Assembly: GCF_003568865.1 (NCBI RefSeq)
Contig: NZ_CP031115.1
Span: forward strand, 2,604,001-2,668,000
Direction of reading: 5' to 3'
DNA: 64,000 bases
Source of the DNA: Rubrobacter indicoceani
Lineage (GTDB): Bacteria; Actinomycetota; Rubrobacteria; Rubrobacterales; Rubrobacteraceae
Of this stretch, positions 16,627 through 24,605 are shown one piece after another. The position numbers and the translations under genes are program-made. Each line of letters starts with the position of its first letter. The first letter of the stretch is position 1. The notes under the pieces were generated by a model. That model was not told the DNA's origin and made no database searches. It saw only the letters and a program-made list of their open reading frames with translations.

Positions 16627-17160
16627 TTAGATCAGACCGGACTCTCTGGCTCGTCGGATGGCTTCGGTCGCAGAGGAGACGTTGAGGTTCCGGTAGAGAT
16701 TACGCTTGTGGTAGTTGACCGTGTGGATAGATATTCGGAGTCTCGCAGCCATATTCTTAGCGGAGAGACCCTCTTCGAGAAGTTGCAGAACAGCTAGTTG
16801 CTGATCCGTTAGCGGGGTAATACCTGGCGTTCTGGATGCTGCGACGGCATCTATCTTTCGCGAAGCATCCGGGGTATCGCTGATACCGCTCAGGAGTTGA
16901 ATGAGAGCACTGCGCAACAGGTCTGAGTAAAGCTCCGTATCAGCCGGTTGCTCTATATGGCCGTTTCCTGATGGTTCCGGACACAGCAGGATTCCCAGAA
17001 TGACTCTCTGACCGCCGACCTTAGCCTCGTCTGTCGTAGGTAGAGACTGGTGCGTGTCTGCATTCGTATCGTGTTCGAGCAGGATGCCCCTGCCGACACC
17101 GCACGCTGAGATCGTCCTCTTGGCATCCGGGTCTCTGGCTCGTTCGTAGTTCTGCCTCAC
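16627..17160 (-). CDS. LuxR-type helix-turn-helix regulator
   Basis: 177 aa. A C-terminal LuxR/GerE DNA-binding domain (about 117-177) has LTDQQLAVLQLLEEGLSAK, then a recognition helix ISIHTVNYHKRNLYRNLNV. The N-terminal 115 residues show no receiver, PAS or autoinducer domain that I recognise. The GTG start overlaps the TGA of the helicase-loader gene, so it is translated with the replication proteins, and the transfer genes follow after a 323-nt gap. That position suits a regulator that switches between maintenance and transfer; this is inference. Confidence 0.75.
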   Translation of the reverse strand: MRQNYERARDPDAKRTISACGVGRGILLEHDTNADTHQSLPTTDEAKVGGQRVILGILLCPEPSGNGHIEQPADTELYSDLLRSALIQLLSGISDTPDASRKIDAVAASRTPGITPLTDQQLAVLQLLEEGLSAKNMAARLRISIHTVNYHKRNLYRNLNVSSATEAIRRARESGLI

Positions 17161-17972
17161 GAGTTACCGGTCAGCCTTCGGTGATCCATGCCGCGCATAA
17201 CGAACCGCTCGCACATTGCGCTAATCCTCGACCGAACGGCCTCGTCGTAGCGTTCGGAGAGTACCGGGCCTCTGTACGAACCGTCCCGAACAGTCGGTAC
17301 GTTTGTGGAGACGATAACGGTCGCCCCGGAGTTCTCCAGGGTATCGAAGAGTTCGTAGATGATGGAATCTACATTGGCGGAGACGTGTTCCTTGCCGAGG
17401 TCGTCGAGCAGCACGACCTCGCTCGAAGCTACGGACTCGATGATCGCTCTGCGGCTCTCGCCTCCGTAGTCCGAATACGAATCCTGAACCTCGGAGACGA
17501 GCCTGACGACGCTGTAGTATCCGGCAACTCTACCTCGCTCCAGTAGTCCTCTACCGATACCGACCATCATGTGGGTCTTGCCCCGTCCGGGAAGCCCCAT
17601 CAGGAGCATTCCTCTTCGCCGCTCGCCAGAGATGATCTTCTGAGCTTCTTCGAGAACTGCCACTGCACCTGGCTCCGACGAGTCGAAGCTTTCGAGAGTC
17701 ATATGGACATCCCGGTCTATCGCGTCCAGTCGGGATCTCAGACGGGATATCCTTCCGCCACACCTGCACACTCTGTCCGAGTTTGAGCGATGATCCCGCT
17801 CGTGAGTCAGTCCATCACAACGGCTGCACCGCTCGGCCTTCTCGCTCGGAGTTTCTTGTAATCCGTTTGTCTCGCGCTTGAGAACATCTGCAAAGCCTTC
17901 ACCGGAGTTTGCGGAGAGCATCCGCTTGACAGTCTCGGATACGCCGTGCATCTCGTCCCTCTGCTCCTCCAT
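17157..17972 (-). CDS. DnaC/DnaI-like AAA+ helicase loader
   Basis: 271 aa from the ATG at 17972 (GGTGAGG six nt upstream); a GTG at 17984 would add four residues and overlap the previous gene. Visible are a Cys-rich zinc-binding segment (CSRC...CRC, about 49-71), Walker A GLPGRGKT (about 126-133), Walker B VVLLDDLG (about 186-193) and a sensor-1-type VSTN. The C-terminal ERYDEAVRSRI segment, with its arginine, fits sensor 2 of the DnaC/DnaI/IstB group. Helicase loaders deliver the replicative helicase to an origin. Here it probably serves the element's own replication, together with the upstream winged-helix protein. Confidence 0.75.
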   Translation of the reverse strand: MEEQRDEMHGVSETVKRMLSANSGEGFADVLKRETNGLQETPSEKAERCSRCDGLTHERDHRSNSDRVCRCGGRISRLRSRLDAIDRDVHMTLESFDSSEPGAVAVLEEAQKIISGERRRGMLLMGLPGRGKTHMMVGIGRGLLERGRVAGYYSVVRLVSEVQDSYSDYGGESRRAIIESVASSEVVLLDDLGKEHVSANVDSIIYELFDTLENSGATVIVSTNVPTVRDGSYRGPVLSERYDEAVRSRISAMCERFVMRGMDHRRLTGNS

Positions 17973-17973
17973 C

Positions 17974-18798
17974 TCACACCTCACCTTCGAAGAGATCTTC
18001 GCTCGCCCCGATCACAGCGATACTCTTCTTTACCAATGGCTTCGAGACTCCGTATGCGCTGACCTGAAGCACATCGGCCCAGGCCTGGGAGGGCTGTATC
18101 TTCGGGTTCTCGCTCCGGCGAGTCGTGTAGTGCGTCGCCCAACGCACCATCTGAGCGCGGGTTGCGCCGTGCTTCTCGATCAGCACCTTTGCGTATGCCC
18201 CGACCTTCCCAATACCGTCTTCATCAAGTGGAACATCTAGCAGCTGAGCCTGAAATCCGATCATCTCGACGTAGGTATCCGCCCGGTGCGGCAAAGCATC
18301 CCCTGACGGATCACCTGACGGTTCAAACCCCTTACGGCTCCCCGGAAGACTCTTCCGGCCGCCCGGCGGCAAACTCTTCCGCCCGTGAGTACGTTTCTCG
18401 CCGCCGGCAAAGTTTTCCGCTGGCTCGTCTTCGACCATGGAATCGCCCCTTCTCGGTGGCCTTAGCCTATGTGCCGGAGCGAGGAGCCAGATACCATCGC
18501 TCGTGTACTCGCCGCGTCCTCTCCCTACTCTCTTCCTCCGGTGTTCGCGGCGGATCTTCCCGTAGGCGTGCTCCAGGTTGTGCAGATGCTCCCTGACCGA
18601 CCTTTCGGTCATGTCCGTCATCTCGGCGAGTGTTCCCTGCCCGCAGTAGGCGTACCCAGTCTCATCCGCAAACGTCGCAACAGCAGCGAGCACGCTCTTA
18701 GCTCCGGGATCGCCTTTCCACGACCTCCTGCCGCTCCCGAGATCACGCCACTTCCCGAGCCGCTGCTCGTAAGCCCAGCTCTGCGCCCAGACACTCAC
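17974..18798 (-). CDS. Winged-helix replication-initiation-type protein
   Basis: 274 aa, GTG start. Residues about 30-90 form a winged-helix domain with GDPGAKSVLAAVATFAD and a recognition region LAEMTDMTERSVREHLHNLE, as in plasmid RepA/DnaD-like and phage replication proteins. A Gly/Lys/Ser-rich linker (about 115-165) follows. A C-terminal helical domain (about 170-250) has MVRWATHYTTRR and an IQPSQAWADVLQ segment, which recalls DnaD C-terminal or phage O-like domains. It is the first gene of the replication/transfer operon and is immediately followed by the helicase loader, the usual arrangement for an initiator. Two palindromes (19026-19075) lie in its promoter region. Confidence 0.6.
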   Translation of the reverse strand: MSVWAQSWAYEQRLGKWRDLGSGRRSWKGDPGAKSVLAAVATFADETGYAYCGQGTLAEMTDMTERSVREHLHNLEHAYGKIRREHRRKRVGRGRGEYTSDGIWLLAPAHRLRPPRRGDSMVEDEPAENFAGGEKRTHGRKSLPPGGRKSLPGSRKGFEPSGDPSGDALPHRADTYVEMIGFQAQLLDVPLDEDGIGKVGAYAKVLIEKHGATRAQMVRWATHYTTRRSENPKIQPSQAWADVLQVSAYGVSKPLVKKSIAVIGASEDLFEGEV

Positions 18799-19025
18799 CG
18801 TAATCTATCTCCAGAACTACCGAAAGCACCAGGCACAGCGCAAAACTTCACCACCCTCACCCTGCCGAGTCCTCCACAGACTGCGCAAACAGACCCCTGC
18901 AAGCCCTCAGTTCGACCCTCGCAGAGAAAACAATGCCTACCTACTCCCACGCAGACGAGCCGCCTCAGCTCCCCGCTCCGCCGTCCCTTCGTTAGACCCC
19001 GCCCAGCAGCCTCCATCAGCACACC

Positions 19026-19040
19026 ACCGATACTTTCGGT
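19026..19040. promoter_or_regulatory. Inverted-repeat operator, site 1 (ACCGA-5nt-TCGGT)
   Basis: Perfect 5-bp inverted repeat ACCGA/TCGGT with a 5-nt spacer. It lies between the divergent replication operon (start 18798) and the XRE gene (start 19086). Two more copies of the same design are at 19059-19075 and 20786-20802, so it is a likely binding site for one regulator, with the XRE protein next door the first candidate. Confidence 0.6.
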
Positions 19041-19058
19041 AAACCAACAGCGGCATAT

Positions 19059-19075
19059 TACCGATATGTTCGGTA
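19059..19075. promoter_or_regulatory. Inverted-repeat operator, site 2 (TACCGA-5nt-TCGGTA)
   Basis: Perfect 6-bp inverted repeat, centred 34 bp (about three helical turns) from site 1. A TACAAT hexamer (19074-19079) overlaps its right arm and could be the -10 box of the XRE gene, whose ATG is at 19086. A bound repressor here would block that promoter. Confidence 0.65.
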
Positions 19076-19085
19076 CAATGTCAAG

Positions 19086-19586
19086 ATGGAATCTAATAGG
19101 CTCACCGTGCAGGCAGATGGACTCCCTGAAGTCTTGAGGGTGTATCGTCGGACGGGTATGCTCTACTCCAGAGTTTCTACCGAGAAAACGAGTAGTCTGG
19201 AGTCTGTTCTGGCTGAGGGTGGATACACTTATTTCGGGCGTGCTTTCGAGCGGCTGCTGAAGTCCAGGGGGTTGAACCAGAGTTCTTTTGCTGAGGAGTG
19301 CAGAAGGCGGGGCTTCGAGGTCGGGCGTCTGGGGAAGCGGCGGGCTGTAGGGCAGCGGAGCGTCTCTGACTGGATGCACGGCAAGACGGCGTGTCCAAAG
19401 GAACTTCCGGTCTATGCTGATGCGATCCTAGGCTTTTCGGAAGAAGAGTGGGCGGAGTTCGGGGTTGCTTACGCCTACGGTCAGACGGTTTCTGAGGAGG
19501 ACTTCGAGGACATCCTGCAGTTCAGGAAATTCTACAGTTCGAGGCTCTCTAGTGAAAGATCCTCCGAGGGTTCACCGAAGGGCTAG
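19086..19586 (+). CDS. XRE-type helix-turn-helix regulator
   Basis: 166 aa. A central XRE-like domain (about 50-125) reads FGRAFERLLKSRGLNQSSFA, then a long loop and RSVSDWMHGKTACP, the usual recognition helix and its follow-on. The N-terminal 45 residues and acidic C-terminus are unfamiliar. No ribosome binding site precedes the ATG, and a -10-like TACAAT ends 6 nt upstream, so the message may be leaderless. It is divergent to the replication/transfer operon with two palindromes between them, so it probably represses itself and that operon. Its stop overlaps the end of the convergent PIN gene by 4 nt. Confidence 0.7.
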   Translation: MESNRLTVQADGLPEVLRVYRRTGMLYSRVSTEKTSSLESVLAEGGYTYFGRAFERLLKSRGLNQSSFAEECRRRGFEVGRLGKRRAVGQRSVSDWMHGKTACPKELPVYADAILGFSEEEWAEFGVAYAYGQTVSEEDFEDILQFRKFYSSRLSSERSSEGSPKG

Positions 19587-20023
19587 AGTAGTCCTGCTTT
19601 CCACAGCCTGACGAACTGTGAGGCGTCGAGGACTCCGACCGGAGGGTTCTGCATATCTAAGATGTTGCTGTCGCCGCTTATGAGGTATGAGGCTCTTGTG
19701 AGTACCGCAGCGTGTACGTAGGGGTCGTCTTCGGGATCTGTCGTGTATTCCGGTACCTGCCCGGCATCCCCGACCTCTATCTCCTGGATAAAGAGCCTGA
19801 GGCGTCTCACATAGGTGGATATCTCCGCTTCGCTCCACCCGAGGCGTTTCTGTATCTTCGGCCTTGCAAGGACGTCTTCTAGCTTAGGGAAAAGCTGGGA
19901 TGGAGCGAGGATATCGAAGTCGTAGGGACCTTCTGAGAGGGCGTGATCCAGGATGCGTGCCGGGCCTCCCCTACCGCTCAGCACTGCAGATACGCACACG
20001 TTCGCATCAACGACTACCTTCAA
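19583..20023 (-). CDS. PIN-domain toxin (COG1569-type)
   Basis: 146 aa, spanning a whole PIN domain: VVVDANVCVSA at the start (Asp6), a central ARPKIQKRLGWS segment typical of the COG1569 group, and DPEDDPYVHAAVLTRASYLISGDSNIL with the later acidic residues. PIN toxins are Mg-dependent ribonucleases. The gene lies 10 nt after a Phd-like antitoxin gene, the standard antitoxin-toxin order. It probably stabilises the mobile element. Confidence 0.8.
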   Translation of the reverse strand: MKVVVDANVCVSAVLSGRGGPARILDHALSEGPYDFDILAPSQLFPKLEDVLARPKIQKRLGWSEAEISTYVRRLRLFIQEIEVGDAGQVPEYTTDPEDDPYVHAAVLTRASYLISGDSNILDMQNPPVGVLDASQFVRLWKAGLL

Positions 20024-20033
20024 ATCCTGCGTC

Positions 20034-20327
20034 CTACGATCCGGCTTTGGAGGATGAGCCCTCTTCTTTGACCGCTGCCATCTCTTCTGAGACGAGGCTC
20101 TCTATTTCTTTCTCGGAGAGATCCGAGAATGACTCCCTCGCCCGCCTAGTAGCCTCAATGACGGAGCGACGTTCTTCTTCGAGCAGCCGGTACAGTCTCA
20201 TTGGAACTAGGGCGAACGCCTCTTCACCGCGACGCTCGACTACTACAGAGCCGCCACGTTCTACGTCCTGAGCCACCTGACCAAGCGACCTGCGGAGCTT
20301 CTCCAAAGGAATGTGATCCACCGTCAT
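20034..20327 (-). CDS. Phd/YefM-type antitoxin
   Basis: 97 aa. The N-terminus (IPLEKLRRSLGQVAQDVERG, then VVVERRGEEAFALVPMRLYRLLEEER) follows the Phd/YefM DNA-binding fold: a helix, a beta hairpin 'xVxVxRxGxxxAxLVPxxxY', and a helix. The acidic, disordered C-terminus would wrap the toxin. It is 10 nt upstream of the PIN gene. Tandem repeats just before its start (20357-20373) may be its operator. Confidence 0.75.
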   Translation of the reverse strand: MTVDHIPLEKLRRSLGQVAQDVERGGSVVVERRGEEAFALVPMRLYRLLEEERRSVIEATRRARESFSDLSEKEIESLVSEEMAAVKEEGSSSKAGS

Positions 20328-20356
20328 TGCTACCTTCCTACTACGAAATATCTAAC

Positions 20357-20373
20357 ACCGTGCGAACCGTGCG
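20357..20373. promoter_or_regulatory. Tandem repeat upstream of the toxin-antitoxin operon
   Basis: ACCGTGCG occurs twice with a 9-nt period (20357-20364 and 20366-20373), about 30-46 nt upstream of the antitoxin start. Position and repetition suit an autoregulatory antitoxin operator; binding is inference. Confidence 0.4.
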
Positions 20374-20409
20374 GTACACATGATAGCACTCAACGTATCG
20401 AGCCATCCG

Positions 20410-20775
20410 TCAGCGATCCATAAGCCACTCGTCGAGTTCGCGGACATTGTAGAGGATGCTCCGCTCGCTTATGTAGTGGCGTGGCAGGCTCGGGGCGAGC
20501 CGCTCGAACTGTTTCTTTGTGCGTTTGAGATGAAGCCTCGCTCCTTCGGCATCGAGCCACTCCTCCCGCCTTACGGAGGCAAGCTCCTGAGTTGTACGAG
20601 CTAAGCTTTCGGAGATCACGGACAGAGTGTAGGCAACATCTGATAAAGCAGAAGTCTCGAACTGGCGAAGGGCTTCTCTGGTTTCGGCGAGCACCCTCGC
20701 GGACTCGGCGGAGCTCGCTGGGGGAAGATGTTCTACTCCCCTGACACCACCCGTACCTGGCTTCTGATCTATCAC
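20410..20775 (-). CDS. Excisionase/MerR-like helix-turn-helix protein
   Basis: 121 aa. An N-terminal coiled-coil-like segment (about 25-70) leads to a C-terminal HTH_17/excisionase-type domain (about 71-121) with EEWLDAEGARLHLKRTKKQF and a closing Tyr-x-x-x-Glu-Leu-Asp-Glu-Trp-Leu pattern. In the family this domain binds DNA, commonly as an excisionase or AlpA-like regulator. A TACCGA-5nt-TCGGTA palindrome lies 11 nt upstream of the start, linking it to the same regulator as the transfer operon. A directionality factor for excision is plausible, but no integrase is visible nearby. Confidence 0.6.
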   Translation of the reverse strand: MIDQKPGTGGVRGVEHLPPASSAESARVLAETREALRQFETSALSDVAYTLSVISESLARTTQELASVRREEWLDAEGARLHLKRTKKQFERLAPSLPRHYISERSILYNVRELDEWLMDR

Positions 20776-20785
20776 AGGAATATAT

Positions 20786-20802
20786 TACCGAAATAATCGG
20801 TA
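20786..20802. promoter_or_regulatory. Inverted-repeat operator, site 3 (TACCGA-5nt-TCGGTA)
   Basis: Perfect 6-bp inverted repeat identical in its arms to 19059-19075, placed directly upstream of the excisionase-like gene. The matching arms and spacer at a second, separate promoter are the main reason to treat these as a regulon. Confidence 0.65.
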
Positions 20803-21271
20803 TAACACCAGTTTTTTCGTTTCTGTAGGTTTCGACTACTTTGACTGATTGTTACTTGCGCGATAAAAGTAGCCGCCAGGGCTCGTGAATGATCCGAATG
20901 CATACGCCGAATAATCTCTTTTGATGTTACGAGCTACCGTCTAGTGATGTTCATGCTGCTCCAATCAGCAAGACTTGCGGCGTCAGTTCCTGCGGTTTTC
21001 TGTTAGAGTTTGTTCATAACGAGTTTGATACTTGTGAAGCAAAAAACCTCCGATCTGTCCGATGCAGACGATGTGCTTGGTGTCTACGAGCAGAAGGACG
21101 TGCGAACCGACTGAATCCGAATTGCGATATGTAGTGGAAGAAGTCTAGCGATACTGTCATTCTCTCCGCAATCCAGATGAAGTTCTACCTTATACCTTTG
21201 TGCAGAGCAGAGCGATGGTTTGTGTGCCACATCGATGCTTGCAGATTACAAACTATGCTTTAAATGGATTA
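20803..21271. other. Gene-less stretch between the regulator gene and the restriction system
   Basis: 469 nt of noticeably lower GC than the flanks, with no ORF that I can support and no clear repeat or hairpin. It separates the element's core from the restriction genes and could be an old insertion junction. Confidence 0.4.
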
Positions 21272-22012
21272 TTACAGATCTTCAAGAGACAGGATGAAGC
21301 GTGCCCTCCCCTTGATCGAAGCAACGAACCGCTCGAAAGTCATGTCGAGGGCGGGCTGGACAACCTGAGACTCAGGCTCTTTTGAGGAGACAACGTAGCA
21401 GGTAGCGTCGTAGAGTTCCTCCAGATAGAGTCGCCGACAGAAAAGCTCGGATCTCTTTTGATAGGAAGCTTCGTCAAAAAGGGGATCTACCGGGAAGGCT
21501 GGGGAGGTTCTCTGGCGAGTAGGGTTCCTTGATTTCTGTTCGTCGGCGATCATAAAGAAGTAGCCGAGCCAGGGCTTCGTGGGACCGAGAAGTTGCTCCC
21601 GAAAGGCGGTTCTTACGTCTTCAGCGCTTCCCACCGCCTCCTCTATTCTGTTGTTCATGTTGTTTCCGAATGAGCTTGCAATGGATTTCAGCTCCACGGC
21701 GGCAACAAGGTTTTCATTATGTACGACGAGTAAATCCCACTCCTTTGTCGGCCGGTAGTAGCCGGGAAGGTCGAGACCGGAATGCATCCGAATAGATTCT
21801 TCAGGGAATCCCTCGTCGGCAAAGACCTGCGCTATAAGCCGGGTGAGGGATTTCATCTGCTGTCCGCCGGTCACGTCGGCCCGGCCTCCGACGTCCACGA
21901 CACCTCGATCTTCCTGACGACGTCTCTGCCCAGCCCTAACTCTCCAATAGTCCTTTACCGACTCTTCAAACTCCACCTTGTATGACACGTATAGTTTTCC
22001 TCTCCTGCTCAT
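21272..22012 (-). CDS. XhoI/PaeR7I-family type II restriction endonuclease (copy A)
   Basis: 246 aa. The core closely follows the PaeR7I/XhoI family: GGRADVTGGQQM, LPGYYRPTKEWDLLVV, AAVELKS, FGNNMNNRIEEAVGSAEDV and KPWLGYFFM. D93, E107 and K109 fit a PD-(D/E)XK active site. Family members cut CTCGAG; this is expected here but not shown. It lies 58 nt downstream of a second, divergent family member and shares the same methyltransferase gene. The GG-x-T-GG segment before the core, typical of PaeR7I, is present in this copy and absent from copy B. Confidence 0.85.
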   Translation of the reverse strand: MSRRGKLYVSYKVEFEESVKDYWRVRAGQRRRQEDRGVVDVGGRADVTGGQQMKSLTRLIAQVFADEGFPEESIRMHSGLDLPGYYRPTKEWDLLVVHNENLVAAVELKSIASSFGNNMNNRIEEAVGSAEDVRTAFREQLLGPTKPWLGYFFMIADEQKSRNPTRQRTSPAFPVDPLFDEASYQKRSELFCRRLYLEELYDATCYVVSSKEPESQVVQPALDMTFERFVASIKGRARFILSLEDL

Positions 22013-22070
22013 CGGCTTAAGATCAACTCTACGAATGAGTGGTCTTTGAATTATCTTTAGAAAACCGAAC

Positions 22071-22823
22071 TTAAGGCCCGGTTGACGGCCGGCTACTTGC
22101 TCGGTCCTTGACCTTGTTCACAAACTGCTCGAACCCAAGCTTAGGATCCGGCTCTTCGACAAGCGGCTCATTACCGATCTCCTTTACAACGAGCAGACAT
22201 GCCGCGTCATAGAGCTGGTGGGGCTTGCTCTGAATCAACCGTTTACAAAGGATCGCGTATCTTTTCAGATAGCTGGCGTCCTCAAACTCTTTGTCCCAGC
22301 CAAGCTTCTTGTTTGAGCTGAAGAGCGTCCGCTTCGGTTTACGAATCTTGTATAACTCTTCTGTACCTTGAAGGATCACCATGTAGCCGAGCCAAGGCTC
22401 GGTAGGTTCGAGCAATTTCTGACTGTACGCAGAGCGGAGATCGAAGGCGCTCCCGAGGGCTTCTTCAACGCGGTTGTTGACATTTTTTGCCGCAGATGTA
22501 GATACAGACTTGAACTCTACAGCTGCTACAAGGTTATCGTCCTCGAACGCAACGAGGTCCCAGTCTTTCGTTACCCGGTAATATCCCGGTAGAGTTAGCC
22601 TAGCACCGCTACGCTCCCGCAGCCGCTTCTCACCTTCTTCGGCCGACCTCGTGAGCACGTTTTCTTCGTTGAACCCAGCCTCTACAAATATTTCCCTTAC
22701 GAGATCACCTACGGCCCGTAGGTGTCTGTCTGCTCGGACGCTCTGTTCGCTGCTATAAACTTTCTTCAGTGCCTCTTCGAGCCTTTCACTGTAAGAACCG
22801 CTCTCGGACTTACGACCCGGCAC
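22071..22823 (-). CDS. XhoI/PaeR7I-family type II restriction endonuclease (copy B)
   Basis: 250 aa. The same family core is visible: LPGYYRVTKDWDLVAF, AAVEFKS, KNVNNRVEEALGSAFDLRSAY and EPWLGYMVI, with D89, E103 and K105 as the probable catalytic set. It differs from copy A in the N-terminal third and has an insertion near 65-75 (EKRLRERSG) and another near 155-180, so the two are old paralogues rather than a recent duplication. Its GTG is one nt after the methyltransferase stop, with AAGGTG upstream, so they are co-translated. Confidence 0.8.
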   Translation of the reverse strand: MPGRKSESGSYSERLEEALKKVYSSEQSVRADRHLRAVGDLVREIFVEAGFNEENVLTRSAEEGEKRLRERSGARLTLPGYYRVTKDWDLVAFEDDNLVAAVEFKSVSTSAAKNVNNRVEEALGSAFDLRSAYSQKLLEPTEPWLGYMVILQGTEELYKIRKPKRTLFSSNKKLGWDKEFEDASYLKRYAILCKRLIQSKPHQLYDAACLLVVKEIGNEPLVEEPDPKLGFEQFVNKVKDRASSRPSTGP

Positions 22824-22824
22824 G

Positions 22825-24531
22825 TTAAACCGGCACCTTGTCTATGCCATAGACCTCAAGGGCGACCTCTGTTGCAAGGTTCACGTCCCTTTGCGAAAAG
22901 GCTCTTCGCAGCCTCTCAGCCTGATCTGGTGCGATCTCCTCTGGTCTTGGAACCCTTATGCGCCTCAAGTACTGTGCCTGAAAGCGAAGGTAGCCGTTGT
23001 TCATCTTGACCGCGTAGCACTCGATAAAAAACTGACAGACTCCTGAGAGCAGGATACCTCCGAGCACGCTGAGATCCCAAGTCTCGGAGGTTATATGGTA
23101 GAGGTTATGGTGCGGGTAATACTCTCCTCTATCCAAAACCGGATGGGCGACGTTCTTTATATCCGGTATGAGAAGCTTCTCCCTGCAAACGAGAGCGTAA
23201 TCGACCTTATCGATAGTTTTGTACCAACGAGACGGGTTCTTTCTCGCAACGTGTCGTTTGGAGAGGGCTTCGCGGGCTGCTCCGAGGTATGCACCGAGCT
23301 TCGGATATGTCCCCAGATCCGCGAGTTTACCGTTTCTCTCCCAAGGGTTAACGAGATAGGTGCCCGACCAGTTGAGGGTTCCGGACCTCGTATCGCCGGC
23401 CATCGCAAGAGGCAGGAGCCGATTCCGCTCGACCACCGAGGCATCCCTTGTCAGGAATACTCGGTCGGCACCAGTCGCCACACCGATACCCACCTTCGTA
23501 CCTGTCTCTGCGTCCTGAAGGGTTGGGAACCTTCTCTCAAGGTCGTAGAGAAGCTTAAGCCTACCCGGTGAGGCATTTGGCCAAGGATCAGAACCTCTAA
23601 ACCACTCGTCAACAACGACGTGCCTCACAGCACTGTGTTCGGAACTGGTACTGCGGTCTTCAAGAGACTTTACGGCGGCGCTCATTCGGACGCTCTTCAC
23701 CGCAGCGGTCAGGCTCTTTACACCTTCCAAAGATGGAGTGCATTCGACCTTGGCTACAACAACCCGGCCTTGTTCTTGCGTGCGACGAACCGTTGTGATG
23801 GCCGGATAGGCAAGCACCTCCGAGTGGAAAGCGTCTGCTCCGTAGAGATCCACGACGGCCTCGACCGAGTAAGCACCGGAAGAGATCATCTCCCTGAGAC
23901 GAGCACCGTACTGATTGAGCATCCACCGATCAGCACACACAAACGAACACACTCCGTTCGACGCAAGCATGTTAAGAGCGCGCTCGTAGAACCCAACGTA
24001 GAGGTCGGACCGACCCGACATCGTGCGGTAGCGTTTTCTGTAGACCTTCATAGCTGTCTGCTCGATCATCTCCAGACGGACGTAGGGAGGATTGCCAATT
24101 ACGAAGTCCACGCCGCCTCCGAGTGCTACAAGATCCAGTTCCCCGTCAAGTAGAAAATCTGAGCATCGGATCCAGCCCCCGGCAAGCTCCTCCGACAGCA
24201 CTCTGTTCCATCCAAGCTCAACAAGGACTGAAGCAACCCTCATACGGCTTTCCCGAACCGCCCGATCATCGAGATCAAAGGCGATAATCGAGCTGGCGCA
24301 CTCCCAGATGGAACGCCCCTGGCTCCGACAGGAGGCTGAGAGCCTCTCTGCCATCGCCTGAAGGAACTCACCCGATCCGCAGGACGGCTCGACGGCTACA
24401 GCGTCAACGAGGTTCCTGCCCGCCTCGTATCCAGCGAGGTCGAGAACGAGGTCAACGGTCCAGCTTTTCGTGTAGACAACCCCAGGTTCGGAGGTCTTTG
24501 AGGTAGACATTTTCTGACTCGCTCTGAACAT
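22825..24531 (-). CDS. Gamma-class N6-adenine DNA methyltransferase of the XhoI/PaeR7I-type system
   Basis: 568 aa. Motif I is VEPSCGSGEF (47-56) and motif IV is NPPY (147-150), the order of gamma-class adenine methyltransferases. The C-terminal half is a target-recognition region. Size and genetic neighbourhood match the modification enzymes of XhoI/PaeR7I systems, which methylate the adenine of CTCGAG. An ATG eight codons in (24510) is an alternative start. It is the first gene of the restriction operon, so protection would be expressed before cutting. Confidence 0.8.
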   Translation of the reverse strand: MFRASQKMSTSKTSEPGVVYTKSWTVDLVLDLAGYEAGRNLVDAVAVEPSCGSGEFLQAMAERLSASCRSQGRSIWECASSIIAFDLDDRAVRESRMRVASVLVELGWNRVLSEELAGGWIRCSDFLLDGELDLVALGGGVDFVIGNPPYVRLEMIEQTAMKVYRKRYRTMSGRSDLYVGFYERALNMLASNGVCSFVCADRWMLNQYGARLREMISSGAYSVEAVVDLYGADAFHSEVLAYPAITTVRRTQEQGRVVVAKVECTPSLEGVKSLTAAVKSVRMSAAVKSLEDRSTSSEHSAVRHVVVDEWFRGSDPWPNASPGRLKLLYDLERRFPTLQDAETGTKVGIGVATGADRVFLTRDASVVERNRLLPLAMAGDTRSGTLNWSGTYLVNPWERNGKLADLGTYPKLGAYLGAAREALSKRHVARKNPSRWYKTIDKVDYALVCREKLLIPDIKNVAHPVLDRGEYYPHHNLYHITSETWDLSVLGGILLSGVCQFFIECYAVKMNNGYLRFQAQYLRRIRVPRPEEIAPDQAERLRRAFSQRDVNLATEVALEVYGIDKVPV

Positions 24532-24605
24532 AGGCTAAATATAGCGGATTGAGCCGACAGGTCGGGTAGGCTTCTGCTCTAAAGAATTATTGCCTAACGG
24601 CATCT

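Noticed and set aside
16602-16628. A terminator after the LuxR-type gene
   Set aside because: AAAAA and TTTTT runs flank an imperfect, mostly AT stem. It is too weak to separate the operon with confidence.
20803-21271. A CRISPR array or repeat cluster in the low-GC gap
   Set aside because: I see no repeated unit with regular spacing there, nor elsewhere in the window.
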